Assembly: GCF_019578655.1 (NCBI RefSeq)
Contig: NC_063261.1
Location: 9,122,446 to 9,186,445, forward strand
Direction of reading: 5' to 3'
Source: Ricinus communis
Lineage: Eukaryota; Streptophyta; Magnoliopsida; Malpighiales; Euphorbiaceae
DNA: 64,000 bases
In this document: one piece after another, positions 45,328 through 56,211 of the stretch
Position numbering within the stretch: the stretch's first letter is position 1
How the letters are laid out: each line of letters opens with the position of its first letter
Notes under the pieces: generated by a model
What the model was told of the DNA's origin: nothing
The model's database searches: none
Seen by the model: the letters and a program-made list of their open reading frames with translations, nothing else
Position numbers and translations under genes: made by a program

Positions 45328-45412
45328 GATAGAACCGATTTGACTGTGCGCATAGCCAATCGGCTCCGCGTAGTGTCAATTTAGCTCTACACAGTCTGAA
45401 TCGACTGTACGC
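45328..45412. repeat. Dyad array of repeat E2
   Basis: Counterpart of 22021-22116: GAACCGATTTGACTGTGCGC, AGCCAATCGGCTCCGCG, and CTGAATCGACTGTACGCAG units. Confidence 0.6.
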
Positions 45413-45542
45413 AGGCTGAAATTGGGTTTTAAGTCGTTTTAACATAAAACATCAATAAATAAATGCTATACTTACCTATTTAGAGTCTTTTTGTACGTGA
45501 ATTTTGTTTAATACCTTTGTATGTTCTTTCTTCAAAGTGTTG

Positions 45543-45547
45543 TTGTG
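45543..45547. repeat. Target duplication TTGTG, left copy
   Basis: TTGTG, identical to 57612-57616 after the right LTR of F-a. Confidence 0.85.
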
Positions 45548-46975
45548 TTATGTGTGCTACTTGTGTTAGCTACAATCTAAGGCAGTGTACCTATCGATGC
45601 AGTCTAGCACTAATGGCGAGTATCAAGGTCGTATTCCTCGGGAAAATAAAAGCCCAGAGTTACTCATTTGTTCTTTGTTATATTAACCTAAAATTAGTGA
45701 TGAATAATTTATAAACTAACTAATAGCTACAAGCTAAGTTCTAAGGGAGATGCAGGAGTAATTGATAACTAAAATAACCACGACAAGAAAGCAAACCCAA
45801 AGGGAACCTAAACTAGTTGGCAATCAAACAAAAGATAAAGGATTGGTGAGTCTAATTATGCTACTCGTGGAGTTAACCGAATTCGGTTTCTCTCTCGAGA
45901 CAACCGAATTCCTAAACCTAATAACCTAAAGTTGGAATCTCTTCCTAACGATTGATTCTTAAATTAGCATTAAGCTTTAATCCGCCTCTATTAAGCTTTG
46001 TTAATTCCTAATTCGGCTAGTTAATTATCCTTATCTCTAAGCGATTATTAACCAGTTCTTGCTATTCAAAATTCCAATTTCCAAATGGACTTCTCAATCA
46101 CACAAAGCAATCTAAACACACAATTCACAACGTCTCATGAATGATGCATTATCTTATTAATACTAAAAGCAAGAAGAATACAAAACTAACCCAAGCAATC
46201 CAGCAATATAATACTAAGCCAACATAGTAAAGAAATCCCAATGGATTTAATCAATCTAGCTAATCATGTTCATTATCAAAATACACAAGAATACAATTAC
46301 AACAAAGAGTAAAGGTAGAGAAACCGGATTACACCCTTGGATGAGAGTAAACAGCCCCAATTCCTCTTGCTTGAATTGAATCGATTCTTGTTCCTCTTGC
46401 TCGATTTAAAAACCAATCAACGAACCTCGCCCAATCTTCAATCCTTAAAGGGAAACCGATTGAAACCTTGATCCCCTTTTCCCTTGGTTCTAGCTCAGAA
46501 AACCCTTAGGGAGAGAAAAGTTAGGGTTTGGGACTTTCTCCGCCGCTCTTCTTTCTTTCTTTCCTCTCTTCTTTCTTTTAACTAATTCCCCCCTGTCGCC
46601 GCGAACACGGCCGCGTTGGTGGCCGTGTTCCCAACATGGGCTGGTGTTGATGCCCGTGTCACTCTTTATGGCCGTGCTCCCTAAAACTTCTGTTTCTTTG
46701 ATGTTTGATGCACCAACACGACCGTGTTGGTGCACGTGTTGGGAACACAGCTAGTGTTGAAACCAACACGGCCTTGTTCAGATTAGGGATGCGCAAACTC
46801 GACTTGTTTCGGCAACTTTGACGTCAAATTCTTCCCTTTATCACTCTTTGACTTCTTTTGGACCTAAAGCACACAAACAAATGCATAGGGTGAGTGTTGG
46901 GACCAATTCACATCCAAATGTACATAAATTCTGCCTTAAAATCCCTATTTAGATGTGTGTATTCTACGCACATCA
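45548..46975 (-). repeat. Left (3') LTR of F-a
   Basis: 1428 bp, colinear with 56212-57611. The outer end has eroded to TTATGTGTGCTACTTG where the right copy has TGATGCTTGCTACTTG; the inner end is ACGCACATCA. It includes a cluster of CACGGCCGTG-like and CCGTGTTGG-like motifs near 46605-46780. Confidence 0.9.
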
Positions 46976-46990
46976 AATAACCCCACACTT
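46976..46990 (-). other. Polypurine tract of F-a
   Basis: On the minus strand AAGTGTGGGGTTATT directly before the LTR, same core as F-b (53161-53175). Confidence 0.75.
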
Positions 46991-48416
46991 AGCTCATTGC
47001 TTGTCCTCAAGCAATTAAAAGTAAAATAAGAAAAATAAACCACTAAGGAACAACACTTAAGCTGACAGACAAGCTAGAGCGCTCCTGCACATATCCTTAA
47101 CAAGCGTAAGTCAAACAAAAAGAAATGAAGCAATCAATTCAAATATCACAACCAAGATGCCAATAATTCATAAAATACTGTCTCAACAAAATTATTTAGA
47201 ACCAACTCCTCACCAGATTCACTCTAAATCACTCAAAGTGTTTAAAGGGTAGTGTTTAATCGCTCAATGCATCAAATACTGCCTTACTTACTATATGCTT
47301 GCTCTTAAATCCTACTCCTACCACTTATGGAGAGTCAACAACCATGTCAAGAGGTCTTTATAAAGGTTGTAATGGGGATTAGGTAGGGGTAGGTAAATTT
47401 GGTAAGAGTTGAACCTATGGTGTTCTGTAATGAAATACATGACATGCACACAAGTCACAATAATCACAAGGGGTAAACAATGGATAGTAGTCCAAGGTGA
47501 GACATAGGAATCAAGTCAAAATGTTTAGCTCACTTACTTTCTTTCTTTTCATCACCTTTCCCTCTTATTCTTCTTTTTATATATTTTTCTTCTTTCCTTT
47601 TTTTTTCTTTTTTTTTCTTTTTTTCATAAGGGAAGAACATTCACATAATAGAGTGAATTTCTTTTTGGATTGAAGTAAGCTGCTACAAGATTCCAAAGCT
47701 ATTCCCAAGATAAAAATTCCCAATAAAAACAACTCATGTGCAAAATCATAACCCAAAGCAGAATAAAACTAAGTGGTAATGGAATATGATAAAAAAATGG
47801 TGAAAGAAGGGGTTATCTACAGAATCAATAAACGAATAAAGGCTATTTGGCTAGAATGAAAAACCTAAGTGCCTGTATCATACCAAAGTGTTAAACTCTC
47901 CTTGTGGCCCTCATAAGCATTACTGAGCAAGTTCTAAAAGTAAAGACAGTAATTGGCACTCTCAACAAGAAATAAATACAAGTATATAAAGTGTATGCTT
48001 ACAATTTAGGCTCAATTTCTCACAAGTGTGCTTTTGAGTAGGTTCCAAACAAAAATCATCAAAACAGAATTAGATAAACCAAAGCAACTTAGTACAAAAC
48101 TCAAACTAATTATCTTACATTCTTTCGCAAAACTCAACACTATTGGTTTTACTCGATCACATGGACATAAACAGGATTTCCAAAAGCAAGTCAACAGTAA
48201 AAGCATCGAAACAAAGTGAAAAATTTTCAAAAATTTTCAAAAAAATTGCACAAAGAATAAACAAATAATTAAGATGGGATAAATATCACCCACCCCACAC
48301 TTGAAGGACACACTGTCCTCAGAGTACAAAATATAATAAATAAGAAAGGAAAAAGAAACTAATACTGCCCTGACTATGGCTCCGGAGTGAAAAGAGGTGC
48401 ATCATCAGGGATATCA
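46991..48416 (-). other. 3' non-coding part of F-a
   Basis: No coding sequence. Contains a long pyrimidine tract (about 47520-47630; purine-rich in element sense) that has a counterpart in F-b at 52535-52580. A second PPT-like core, reverse of GGACAGTGTGTCC then TTCAAGTGTGGGG, is at about 48292-48325. Confidence 0.6.
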
Positions 48417-48421
48417 GGGCG
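48417..48421. repeat. Target duplication GGGCG, left copy
   Basis: GGGCG, identical to 54711-54715. Confidence 0.94.
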
Positions 48422-48640
48422 TGATGAGCATAGTTTTACACATATTTGCTTGCATATTATTGCGTATGTTCTTAGCAATTATTGTGCTTTTATTCCCAGA
48501 TCACCCGTGTTTTATGTTCTTTTACATTTCAGGAACATTTATAGGACCATCATCGGTGTTTAAGCAATTATAGATCAATACATGCGGAAACGGATGAGAA
48601 TTCATCAAGATCGGACAAGAGCCCGCGTTGCACACATTGA

Positions 48641-48694
48641 GCACGGCCTGAGTCAAGGCCGTGCTGACCATCACGGCCTAGACTCTGGCCGTGA
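48641..48694 (+). promoter_or_regulatory. Paired hairpins with complementary loops in LTR U3
   Basis: Hairpin 1 at 48641-48664: 9-bp stem GCACGGCCT/AGGCCGTGC, loop GAGTCA. Hairpin 2 at 48671-48694: 8-bp stem TCACGGCC/GGCCGTGA, loop TAGACTCT. The loops share GAGTC/GACTC complementarity. Identical in the 3' LTR (53395-53448). More CACGGCC or GGCCGTG copies follow up to 48895. Role unknown; it could bind a protein as dyads in DNA. Confidence 0.7.
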
Positions 48695-48905
48695 CCAACC
48701 ATCAAAACTTGGTCTTCAAAACAATAGTTTGGGCACGGTTTCCGTAGCCACCACGGCCTTCAGCACGGCCCGTGGTGGATAACACGGGGAGCAACACGGC
48801 CCGTGGTAGCCAACACGGGGAGAAACACGGCCGTGGTGAAACCCTACTTGGTAAGATCCACGGTTTAGCCAAAGACGACCTTGACCACGGCCGTGCTGAG
48901 TTAAA

Positions 48906-48913
48906 TATATAAG
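48906..48913 (+). promoter_or_regulatory. TATA box of F-b 5' LTR
   Basis: TATATAAG directly after the CACGGCC-rich segment. The 3' LTR has the same at 53652-53659. Confidence 0.65.
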
Positions 48914-49951
48914 AAAAATTCATTTTTCTTAGAGAAAAGGAGAGGGAAAAAAGAGTGACATTGAGCCCTAGTGGCTGGTTCGGTTTCTGCACAATACTGA
49001 GTGCGAGAGAGAGTTGCAGTGAGTAAGAATCCCGGAATCGTAAGATTCCGAGTGCAAAAACGATGAGTGGAGCAATTCAAGAGGCAGTTTGGGAGATTAA
49101 TCAAAGTGTAGATCTAGATTTGGAGCTGTTCATCCAATTCGAGAGAAAAGGGTGTACATGTTTTATTTTCATTATTCTTTCATTGTAATTGATTTCCTAG
49201 ATTGTTTTAAACATGAACATGTTTAGCTAAATTGATTAAATCCATTGGGATTTCTTTGCTATGTTGGTTTGATATTATATTGTTGGATTGTTTGAGTTGG
49301 TTTTGTATTCTTCTTGTTTTCGGTGTTAATAAGATTATGCATTATTCATGAGACGTTGTGAATTATGATGTTTAGATTGCTTTATGAGATTGAGAAATCC
49401 GTTTGGCAATTGGAACTTTGAATAACAAGAATCGGTTAATAATCGCTTAGAGATAAGGATAATTAACTAGCCGGATTAAGAATTAACAAAGCTTAATAGA
49501 GGCGGATTAAAGCTTAATGCTAATTTAAGAATCAATCGTTAGGAAGAGATTCCAACTTTAGGTTATTAGGTTTAGGAATTTGGTTATCTCGAGAGAGAAA
49601 CCGAATTCGGTTAAGAATTCATCCACGGGTAGCATAATTAGACTCACCGATCCTTTATCTTTTGTTTGATTGCCAACTAGTTTAGATTTCCTTTGGGTTT
49701 GTCTTCTTGTCTTGATTATTTCACTTATCAATTACTCCTGCATCTCCCTTAGAACTTAGCTTGTAGTTAATAGTTAGTTTAGAATTTATTCATCATCCAT
49801 TTTAGGTTAATATAACAAAGAACAAAGGAGTAACTCTGGGCTTTCGCTTTCCCAAGGAATACGACCTTGATACTCGCCATTAGTGCCAGACTGCATCGAT
49901 TGGTACACTGCCTTAGATTGTAGCTAACACGAGTAGCACCCATCAAGTTTT

Positions 49952-49967
49952 TGGTGTCGCTGCCGGG
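49952..49967 (+). other. Primer binding site of F-b (tRNA-Asp type)
   Basis: TGGTGTCGCTGCCGGG, an eroded tRNA-Asp PBS (transitions at positions 4, 6 and 9), six bases inside the LTR. Confidence 0.75.
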
Positions 49968-50138
49968 GAATTATATGAAAACTAGAGTGAAATTTGCTAT
50001 TTGTTAATTTAGCCATTTTTTTTTTCTTTCTTATTATTTTATGATTTTTATTTTTATTTGTTTATTTATTTTATTTTATTTGTACATATTTATTTAGCTT
50101 AAGTTTATGATTCAGATAGTGAATGATAAGGAGGTTCA

Positions 50139-51410
50139 ATGCTAAATTCATACTCTTTGTATGACGCATTGGAAAATGAGAATAGGAACCAAGAGAGTGC
50201 TAAAAATTGGGATACCCGTGCATCTTTAGAAGCTCGGGTGGAATCATTTTGCAGGGCTACCGATCAACTCTCTTCTCCTATCCTTTCATCTCAAGTCTTT
50301 TGTGAATTTTGTTGTGGTTTACATATGTGTAATGATTGTCCATTGTATAGTGATGTTGCTCATTGTTCTTATAACGTGAGCGGGTGAATTATACGGAAGT
50401 TGGCCAAATGACTCGTATGGAAGCACCTACAATCAAGAGTGGAGCACTCATTCACCCTATGGATGGAGCTTAGATGGCCAAGAACCACTAGGAATTCAGT
50501 AACTACATCAGCAGCCTAATGTTGCACCTTCAACTCAAGATGAAGAGTTAGTGTCGGAGGAGGCCGATGATGAGGTTCATTACAAGTCTTGATGATGATT
50601 CCAACAAACAGAGAGGATACTTGAAGATCAACAAACCTCGATTAAGAACATAGAGCATCAAGTAGGCTTGATCTTTCGCCGATTCTTGGCGAGCAATTGG
50701 AAACTCCATCAAACGCCATCGAATCCAAGGAGCATTTGAGCGCCATCACTTTGCGTTCGGGGTGAGAATTTTTCTGGTTTATCTACTATGTTTGATGATG
50801 ATGCTTCCCATGCGGGACGATCTCTTGAACATGGAGATGGAACCGGAAAGGAAGAGGCGAACATAATTCCTCTGAAAGACTATCAACAGGAATGTATAGT
50901 TGATGATGCTGAGTTGCAGTTAGAGGAATTGTTGGTAGATTTTCCACAAGTCCCTTCGATGATGGAAGATGAGCATGAGTTATCCACTAAAGAAGTCTTA
51001 GAGGAGCTCGAGTTTCTTTTAGCAAGAGAACCAAGCCAGGGACTGAAGAAAACCATCAACACTCCTGAAGAAATTGCCCAACCGTCGATCCTTCCAATTG
51101 TTGAAACTCTAGCTTTCAAATTGGAAGAGCCCCTAGAGCATCATGACTACGTGCAATTATACGAGGAGCGAGTTTTGCCCATCATACTGGCAGCTTGCTT
51201 GATTGTCAGGAAGAGGAAGTTGACGATTATCCCTCTAAGCAGATATTTGAAGCCATTTGCTTGGAAGAAGGATGGATGGTCGTCGATCACGCCCATTTGC
51301 CTTTCACCATGAGTCCAACTAAGAAGACTCATCACATCAAAAAGAAGCGCTTTTGGGAGGCACCCCAATTTTTATCTTTAATTTCTAATTTTTTTTACCT
51401 TTTGTTTTGA
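50139..51410 (+). pseudogene. gag C-terminal and pre-RT remnant (F-b)
   Basis: The first part (50139-50387) is MLNSYSLYDALENENRNQ..., with VESFCRATDQL and a zinc-knuckle-like CEFCCGLHMCNDCP. Then, frame-shifted, SWPNDSYGSTYN, YGWSLDGQEP, a coiled-coil-like stretch (ERILEDQQ-SIKNIEHQVG) and a remnant of the TLRSGENF motif. From 50788 an open part of 174 codons ends in a segment (YVQLYEERVLPIILAACL, RKRKL...LKPFAWK) that lines up with the Athila pre-RT block (KYVYLGDGKTLPVII...AIGW) in element C. Nothing of RT follows. In another frame HHIKKKRFWEAPQFLS is conserved in both F copies. It would provide at most a partial gag-like protein. Confidence 0.7.
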
Positions 51411-53160
51411 AACATTTTATTAGTTTTAGTTTTCATATTTTCAGTTTTGATTTTATTTCTTTATTTTATTATTTTCAGATTCTACCGAGGAGGCACTGAA
51501 TTTCCACAACATCAGCCTCGATGGATGATCAGGCGATCCTTAGATCTTTTTATTTTTCTGCATTTATTTACTTTATTTTTCATACATGTCATGCACTTGG
51601 ATTGTATTGCTTTTGTTCTCTTAGTTGAGCATTCCATGCAGGGTATCCATAACATTTTACACTGAGGACAGTGTGTTCTTTAAGTGTGGGGTGCTTATGG
51701 GTAAACCCTAATCTCTCATATGGATTTTTAATTGTTATGGCTAGGTGTTGTGTATTTTTAGGAGATGTTAGGACATTGTGTTTTAATGCACTTGAGTATG
51801 CTAATTTTGAGCTGATTGATGACTTGATTTATAGAATTGTAGTTACTTTTCTTTGTTGTTCATTGTCCTTGGAAAACAATTTATGGTGTTTTACATCAAC
51901 CGGGTTAAACCGGTGTTATTTAATTGTTTTTCGAATTGTCGAATTTTAACTTAGAACGTTGATAATATCATATGCATGTGTTTCTTAAATAATGATTCAA
52001 TTAATGATGTTGCAAACCAACTGCACCTAATACCACACCTGAAAGTGAGATTTTGAGCCAGTTGAGCATTCATTATACTTATGCTCTTTATATTTCTTGT
52101 TTGAGTGTGCATTGTACTTAACTTTACTTCTAGAACTTGCTTTGTAATGCGTGTTGAAGTTACATGAATATTGCAAATACCATGAGATGATTTGGGCGAT
52201 TTAGGATTCACCACATTTGACCAAAAGCCTATCACCTTATGTTTCCATTAGTTAGCCAGTTTTTTAGCCTTAACCTTTTCTTCATAATCTACACCTATAC
52301 ACTTCAATTATACCATTCTTTACATTTATCTTTCCTTTACCCTTATGCTGGAATTTCTTTCTGTGATTTATTCAACTTTATGTGGGATTAAAATGCTAGT
52401 TGCTATGTTGGTAAATTCACTAAATCTTTTTGATATTTTAAATGCTCCCTTTAATCCAATTTGTATTTGTTATTCTTTATGTTTATTCGAGTTGTATTCG
52501 TGATACGCTAATAAGTACGCTAGTTCATTATTATAAAAAAAAAAAAGAAGAAGAAAAAAAAGAAAAAGAAAAAAAAGAATATATAATAAACAAATCTCTT
52601 TAATTATATTGGATTTAGAGCATTTGCGAGCGTTATTCTGTGAAGTAGGGATTTTAGTGAATGATTCTTTTTGTGATCTTAGGCATTTAATCCTTTGAGC
52701 ATATACTATTGTTTATCGCAATTCCGAGCACTTTCACACTTCTATCCAAATCTTCGTACCTTTACCTTAGCCCCATTTCAACCTTGGTAAAGACCCTTTG
52801 ATTTTGGTATTTACTTATTCACGATGGCGAAGATATGATTTATGAGCAAGCTTTTGGTGAGCGGGTATTGTGCATTTGCTTTGAGGGATTTGTTATTCAC
52901 CTAATATACACTTTGAGCGACTTGAGTGATCCCTGTGAGGCATTGGTTCATGATGTTTGTGTTGAGTTGTCATTTAAGTTACTCATGCATTAATATTATT
53001 TCCATTCTTTGTTAATGATTTGTAATTTGATTTATGATTGAGTATCCTTTGAGATGTGTTGAATACTCTCTGTTGTGGACTAAGGGCATAAACTGAAAGG
53101 AATTGCTAACTGTAGTTTTATGAGGTGAGTTGTTAATTGCTTGAGGACAAGCAATGGCTT
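51411..53160 (+). other. 3' internal region of F-b, non-coding
   Basis: About 1.75 kb without a supported gene. An inner PPT-like core (GAGGACAGTGTGTTCTTTAA then GTGTGGGG) is at 51664-51691; a purine-rich tract is at 52535-52580. Confidence 0.6.
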
Positions 53161-53175
53161 AAGTGTGGGGTAATT
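53161..53175 (+). other. Polypurine tract of F-b
   Basis: AAGTGTGGGGTAATT directly before the 3' LTR, preceded by TTGAGGACAAGCAATGGCTT. Confidence 0.78.
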
Positions 53176-54710
53176 TGATGAGCATAGTTTTACACATATT
53201 TGCTTGCATATTATTGCGTATGTTCTTAGCAATTATTGTGCTTTTATTCCCAGATCACCCGTGTTTTATGTTCTTTTGCATGTCAGGAACATTTATAGGA
53301 CCATCATCGGTGTTTAAGCAATTATAGATCAATACGTGCGGAAACGGACGAGAATTCATCAAGATCGGACAAGAGCCCGCGTTGCACACATTGAGCACGG
53401 CCTGAGTCAAGGCCGTGCTGACCATCACGGCCTAGACTCTGGCCGTGACCAACCATCAAACTTGGTCTTCAAAACAATAGTTTGGGCACGGTTTCCGTAG
53501 CCACCACGGCCTTGACGGCCCGTGGTGGATAACACGGGGAGCAACACGGCCGTGGTAGCCAACACGAGGGGAGAAACACTACGTGGTGAAACCCTACTGG
53601 TGAGATCCACCGACCAAAGACGACCTTGACCACGGCCGTCTTTGAGTTAAATATATAAGAGAAATTCATTTTTCTTAGAGAAAAGGAGAGGGAAAAAAAG
53701 AGTGACATTGAGCCCTAGTGGCTGGTTCGGTTTCTGCACAATACTGAGTGCGAGAGAGAGTTGCAGTGAGTAAGAATCCCGGAATCGTAAGAATCCCGGA
53801 ATCGTAAGATTCCGAGTGCAAAACAGTAGTGGAGCAATTCAAGAGGCAGTTTGGGAGATTAATCAAAGTGTAGATCTAGATTTGGAGTCACATTCATCCA
53901 ATTCCGAGAGAAAAGGGTCTACATGTTTTATTTTCATTATTCTTTCATTGTAATTGATTTCCTAGATTGTTTTAAACATGAACATGTTTAGCTAAATTGA
54001 TTAAATCCATTGGGATTTCTTTGCTATGTTGGTTTGATATTATATTGTTGGATTGTTTGAGTTGGTTTTGTATTCTTCTTGTTTTCAGTGTTAATAAGAT
54101 TATGCATTATTCATGAGACGTTGTGAATTATGATGTTTAGATTGCTTTATGAGATTGAGAAATCCGTTTGGCAATTGGAACTTTGAATAACAAGAACTGG
54201 TTAATAATCGCTTAGAGATAAGGATAATTAACTAGCCGGATTAAGAATTAACAAAGCTTAATAGAGGCGGATTAAAGCTTAATGCTAATTTAAGAATCAA
54301 TCGTTAGGAAGAGATTCCAACTTTAGGTTATTAGGTTTAGGAATTCGGTTATCTCGAGAGAGAAACCGAATTCGGTTAAGAATTCGTCCACGGGTAGCAT
54401 AATTAGACTCATTGATCCTTTATCTTTTGTTTGATTGCCAACTAGTTTAGATTTCCTTTGGGTTTGTCTTCTTGTCTTGATTATTTCACTTATCAATTAC
54501 TCCTGCATCTCCCTTAGAACTTAGCTTGTAGTTAATAGTTAGTTTAGAATTTATTCATCATCCATTTTAGGTTAATATAACAAAGAACAAAGGAGTAACT
54601 CTGGGCTTTTGCTTTCCCGAGGAATACGACCTTGATACTCGCCATTAGTGCTAGATTGCATCGATAGGTACACTTCCTTAGATTGTAGCTAACACGAGTA
54701 GCACCCATCA
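53176..54710 (+). repeat. 3' LTR of F-b
   Basis: 1535 bp, TGATGAGCATAG to GTAGCACCCATCA, partner of 48422-49945. Includes a 15-bp duplication (GAATCCCGGAATCGTAA twice near 53772-53806) absent from the 5' copy. Confidence 0.95.
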
Positions 54711-54715
54711 GGGCG
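54711..54715. repeat. Target duplication GGGCG, right copy
   Basis: GGGCG, identical to 48417-48421. Confidence 0.94.
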
Positions 54716-54811
54716 TTGGCTAGTCTGTGGTAGAGGAGTGCCTGCAAATAAGAAAATAAAGAATTAAAATCGAAAATGAAATAAAAATTAAATAAAATAT
54801 GAAAACTAAAA

Positions 54812-56055
54812 CTAAAAAAATGTTTCAAAACAAAAGGTTAAAATATTAGAGATTAAAGATAAAAATTGGGGTGCTTCCCAAAAGTGCTTCTTTTTGATGT
54901 GATGAGTTTTCTTAGCTGGACTCATGGTGAAAAGCAAACGGGCGTGATCAACGACCATCCATCCTTCTTCCAAGCAAATGGCTTCAAGTATCCGCTTAGA
55001 GGGATAATCGTCAATTTCCTCTTCCTCGCTATTAAGCAAGCTGCCAATATGATGGGCAAAACTCGCTCCTCGTATAATTGCACGTAGTCATGATGCTCTA
55101 GGGGCTCTTCCAATTTGAAAGCTGAAGTTTCACCAATTGGAAGGATCGACAGTTGGGCAATTTCTTCAGGAACGTCGATAGTTTTCTCTAGTCCTTGGCT
55201 TGGTTCACTTGCTAGAAGAAACTCGTGCTCATCTTCCATCATCGAAGGGACTTGTGGAAAATCCACCAAAAATTCCTCTAACTACAACTCAGCATCATCA
55301 ACTGTACATTCCTATTGGTAGTCTTTCAGAGGGATCATGTTTGCCTCTTCCTTTTCTGGTTCTATCTCCATGTTCAAAGAGTCATCTTGCACAAAAGCAT
55401 CATCATCAAACATAATAGATAAACCAAAAAAATTCTCACCTGAACGCAAAGTGACGTCGCTCAAGTGTTCCTCGGATTCAGTAGCATTTGATGGAGTTCC
55501 CAATTGCTCTTCAGCTAGTAACTTAAAGATCAAGCCTACTTGATGCTCTATGTTCTTAATCGAGGCTTGTTGATCTTCAAGTATCCTCTCTATTTGTTGG
55601 AATCTATCCTCAAGACTTGCAATAAACCTCATCATCAGCTCCTCTGACACTAACTCTTCACCTTGAGTTGATGGTGCAAGATTAGGCTGCTGAAATTCTG
55701 GTGGTTCTTGGCCATCTAAGCTCCATCCAAAGGGTGAATGAATGCTCCATTTATTATTGTAGGTGCTTCCATACGAGTCATTTGGCCAACTTCCCGTATA
55801 ATTCACCTATTCATAGTTATAAGAACAATGAGCAACATCACTATATAATGGACGATCATTACTCAAATGTAAACCACAACAAAATTCACAAAAAACTTGA
55901 GATGAAAGGATAGGAGTGGAGAGTTGATCGGTAGCCCTGCAAAATGATTCCACTCGAGCTTCTAAAGAGGCATGGGTATCCTAATTTTTAGCACTCTCTT
56001 GGTTCCTAATCCCATTTTCCAATGTGTCATACAAAGAGTTTAGCATTGAACCTCC
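54812..56055 (-). pseudogene. gag C-terminal and pre-RT remnant (F-a)
   Basis: The order matches F-b but on the minus strand. Near 56055-55810, ESAKN and RVESFCRATDQLS, with a knuckle-like part CEFCCGLHLSNDRP in which two Cys are lost relative to F-b. Then 55806-55312: SWPNDSYGSTYNNKWSIHSP, RFIASLEDRFQQIERILEDQ (coiled coil) and DVTLRSGENFFGLS. Stops at 55312-55314 and 55282-55284 are TAG where F-b has CAG. The pre-RT part follows (55269-54922) and ends in HHIKKKHFWEAPQFLS in an overlapping frame. No RT. Confidence 0.75.
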
Positions 56056-56189
56056 TTATCATCCACTATCTGAATCATAAACTTAACTAAATAAATATGT
56101 ACAAACAAAACAGAAATAAATATAAATAAAAATTAAAAACAATGGCTAAATTAACAAATAGCAAATTTCACTCTAGTTTTCAAACATTT

Positions 56190-56205
56190 CCCGGCAACCG
56201 CGCCA
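56190..56205 (-). other. Primer binding site of F-a (tRNA-Asp type)
   Basis: On the minus strand TGGCGCGGTTGCCGGG, one base from the Athila PBS, six bases from the LTR end. Confidence 0.82.
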
Positions 56206-56211
56206 AAAACT

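Larger units (their letters stand above)
44590..45547 (+). mobile_element. PMD-bearing repeat E2, promoter and first exon part
   Basis: Left half of the second E copy: GTGCAATCTGGC and GGGACTAAAATATAATTT blocks shared with E1, TATA at 44916-44923, a CT-rich leader, ATG at 45048 (MVASSSRFSRR), an intron-like region with the dyad array, then interruption by F-a at 45548. It continues at 57612 with the PMD. The left limit is approximate. Confidence 0.6.
48422..49945 (+). repeat. 5' LTR of F-b
   Basis: 1524 bp, TGATGAGCATAG to GTAGCACCCATCA. Differs from the 3' LTR by scattered substitutions and short indels concentrated in the CACGGCC-rich part. The U5 half (about 49100-49945) also matches the F-a LTR in reverse. 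Confidence 0.95.
48422..54710 (+). mobile_element. Non-autonomous Athila-derived element F-b
   Basis: 6.3 kb with two nearly identical LTRs, perfect GGGCG target duplication, tRNA-Asp-type PBS and PPT. The internal part (3.2 kb) holds a gag C-terminal/pre-RT remnant related to F-a and no catalytic pol domain. LTR similarity and intact Gln codons where F-a has stops suggest it is younger than F-a. It sits in F-a head to head. Confidence 0.94.

Noticed and set aside
51195..51410. A second gene in F-b (MLDCQEEEVDDYPSK...)
   Set aside because: It overlaps the pre-RT remnant in another frame. Only the end (HHIKKKRFWEAPQF) is plausibly coding, and it is listed with that remnant.
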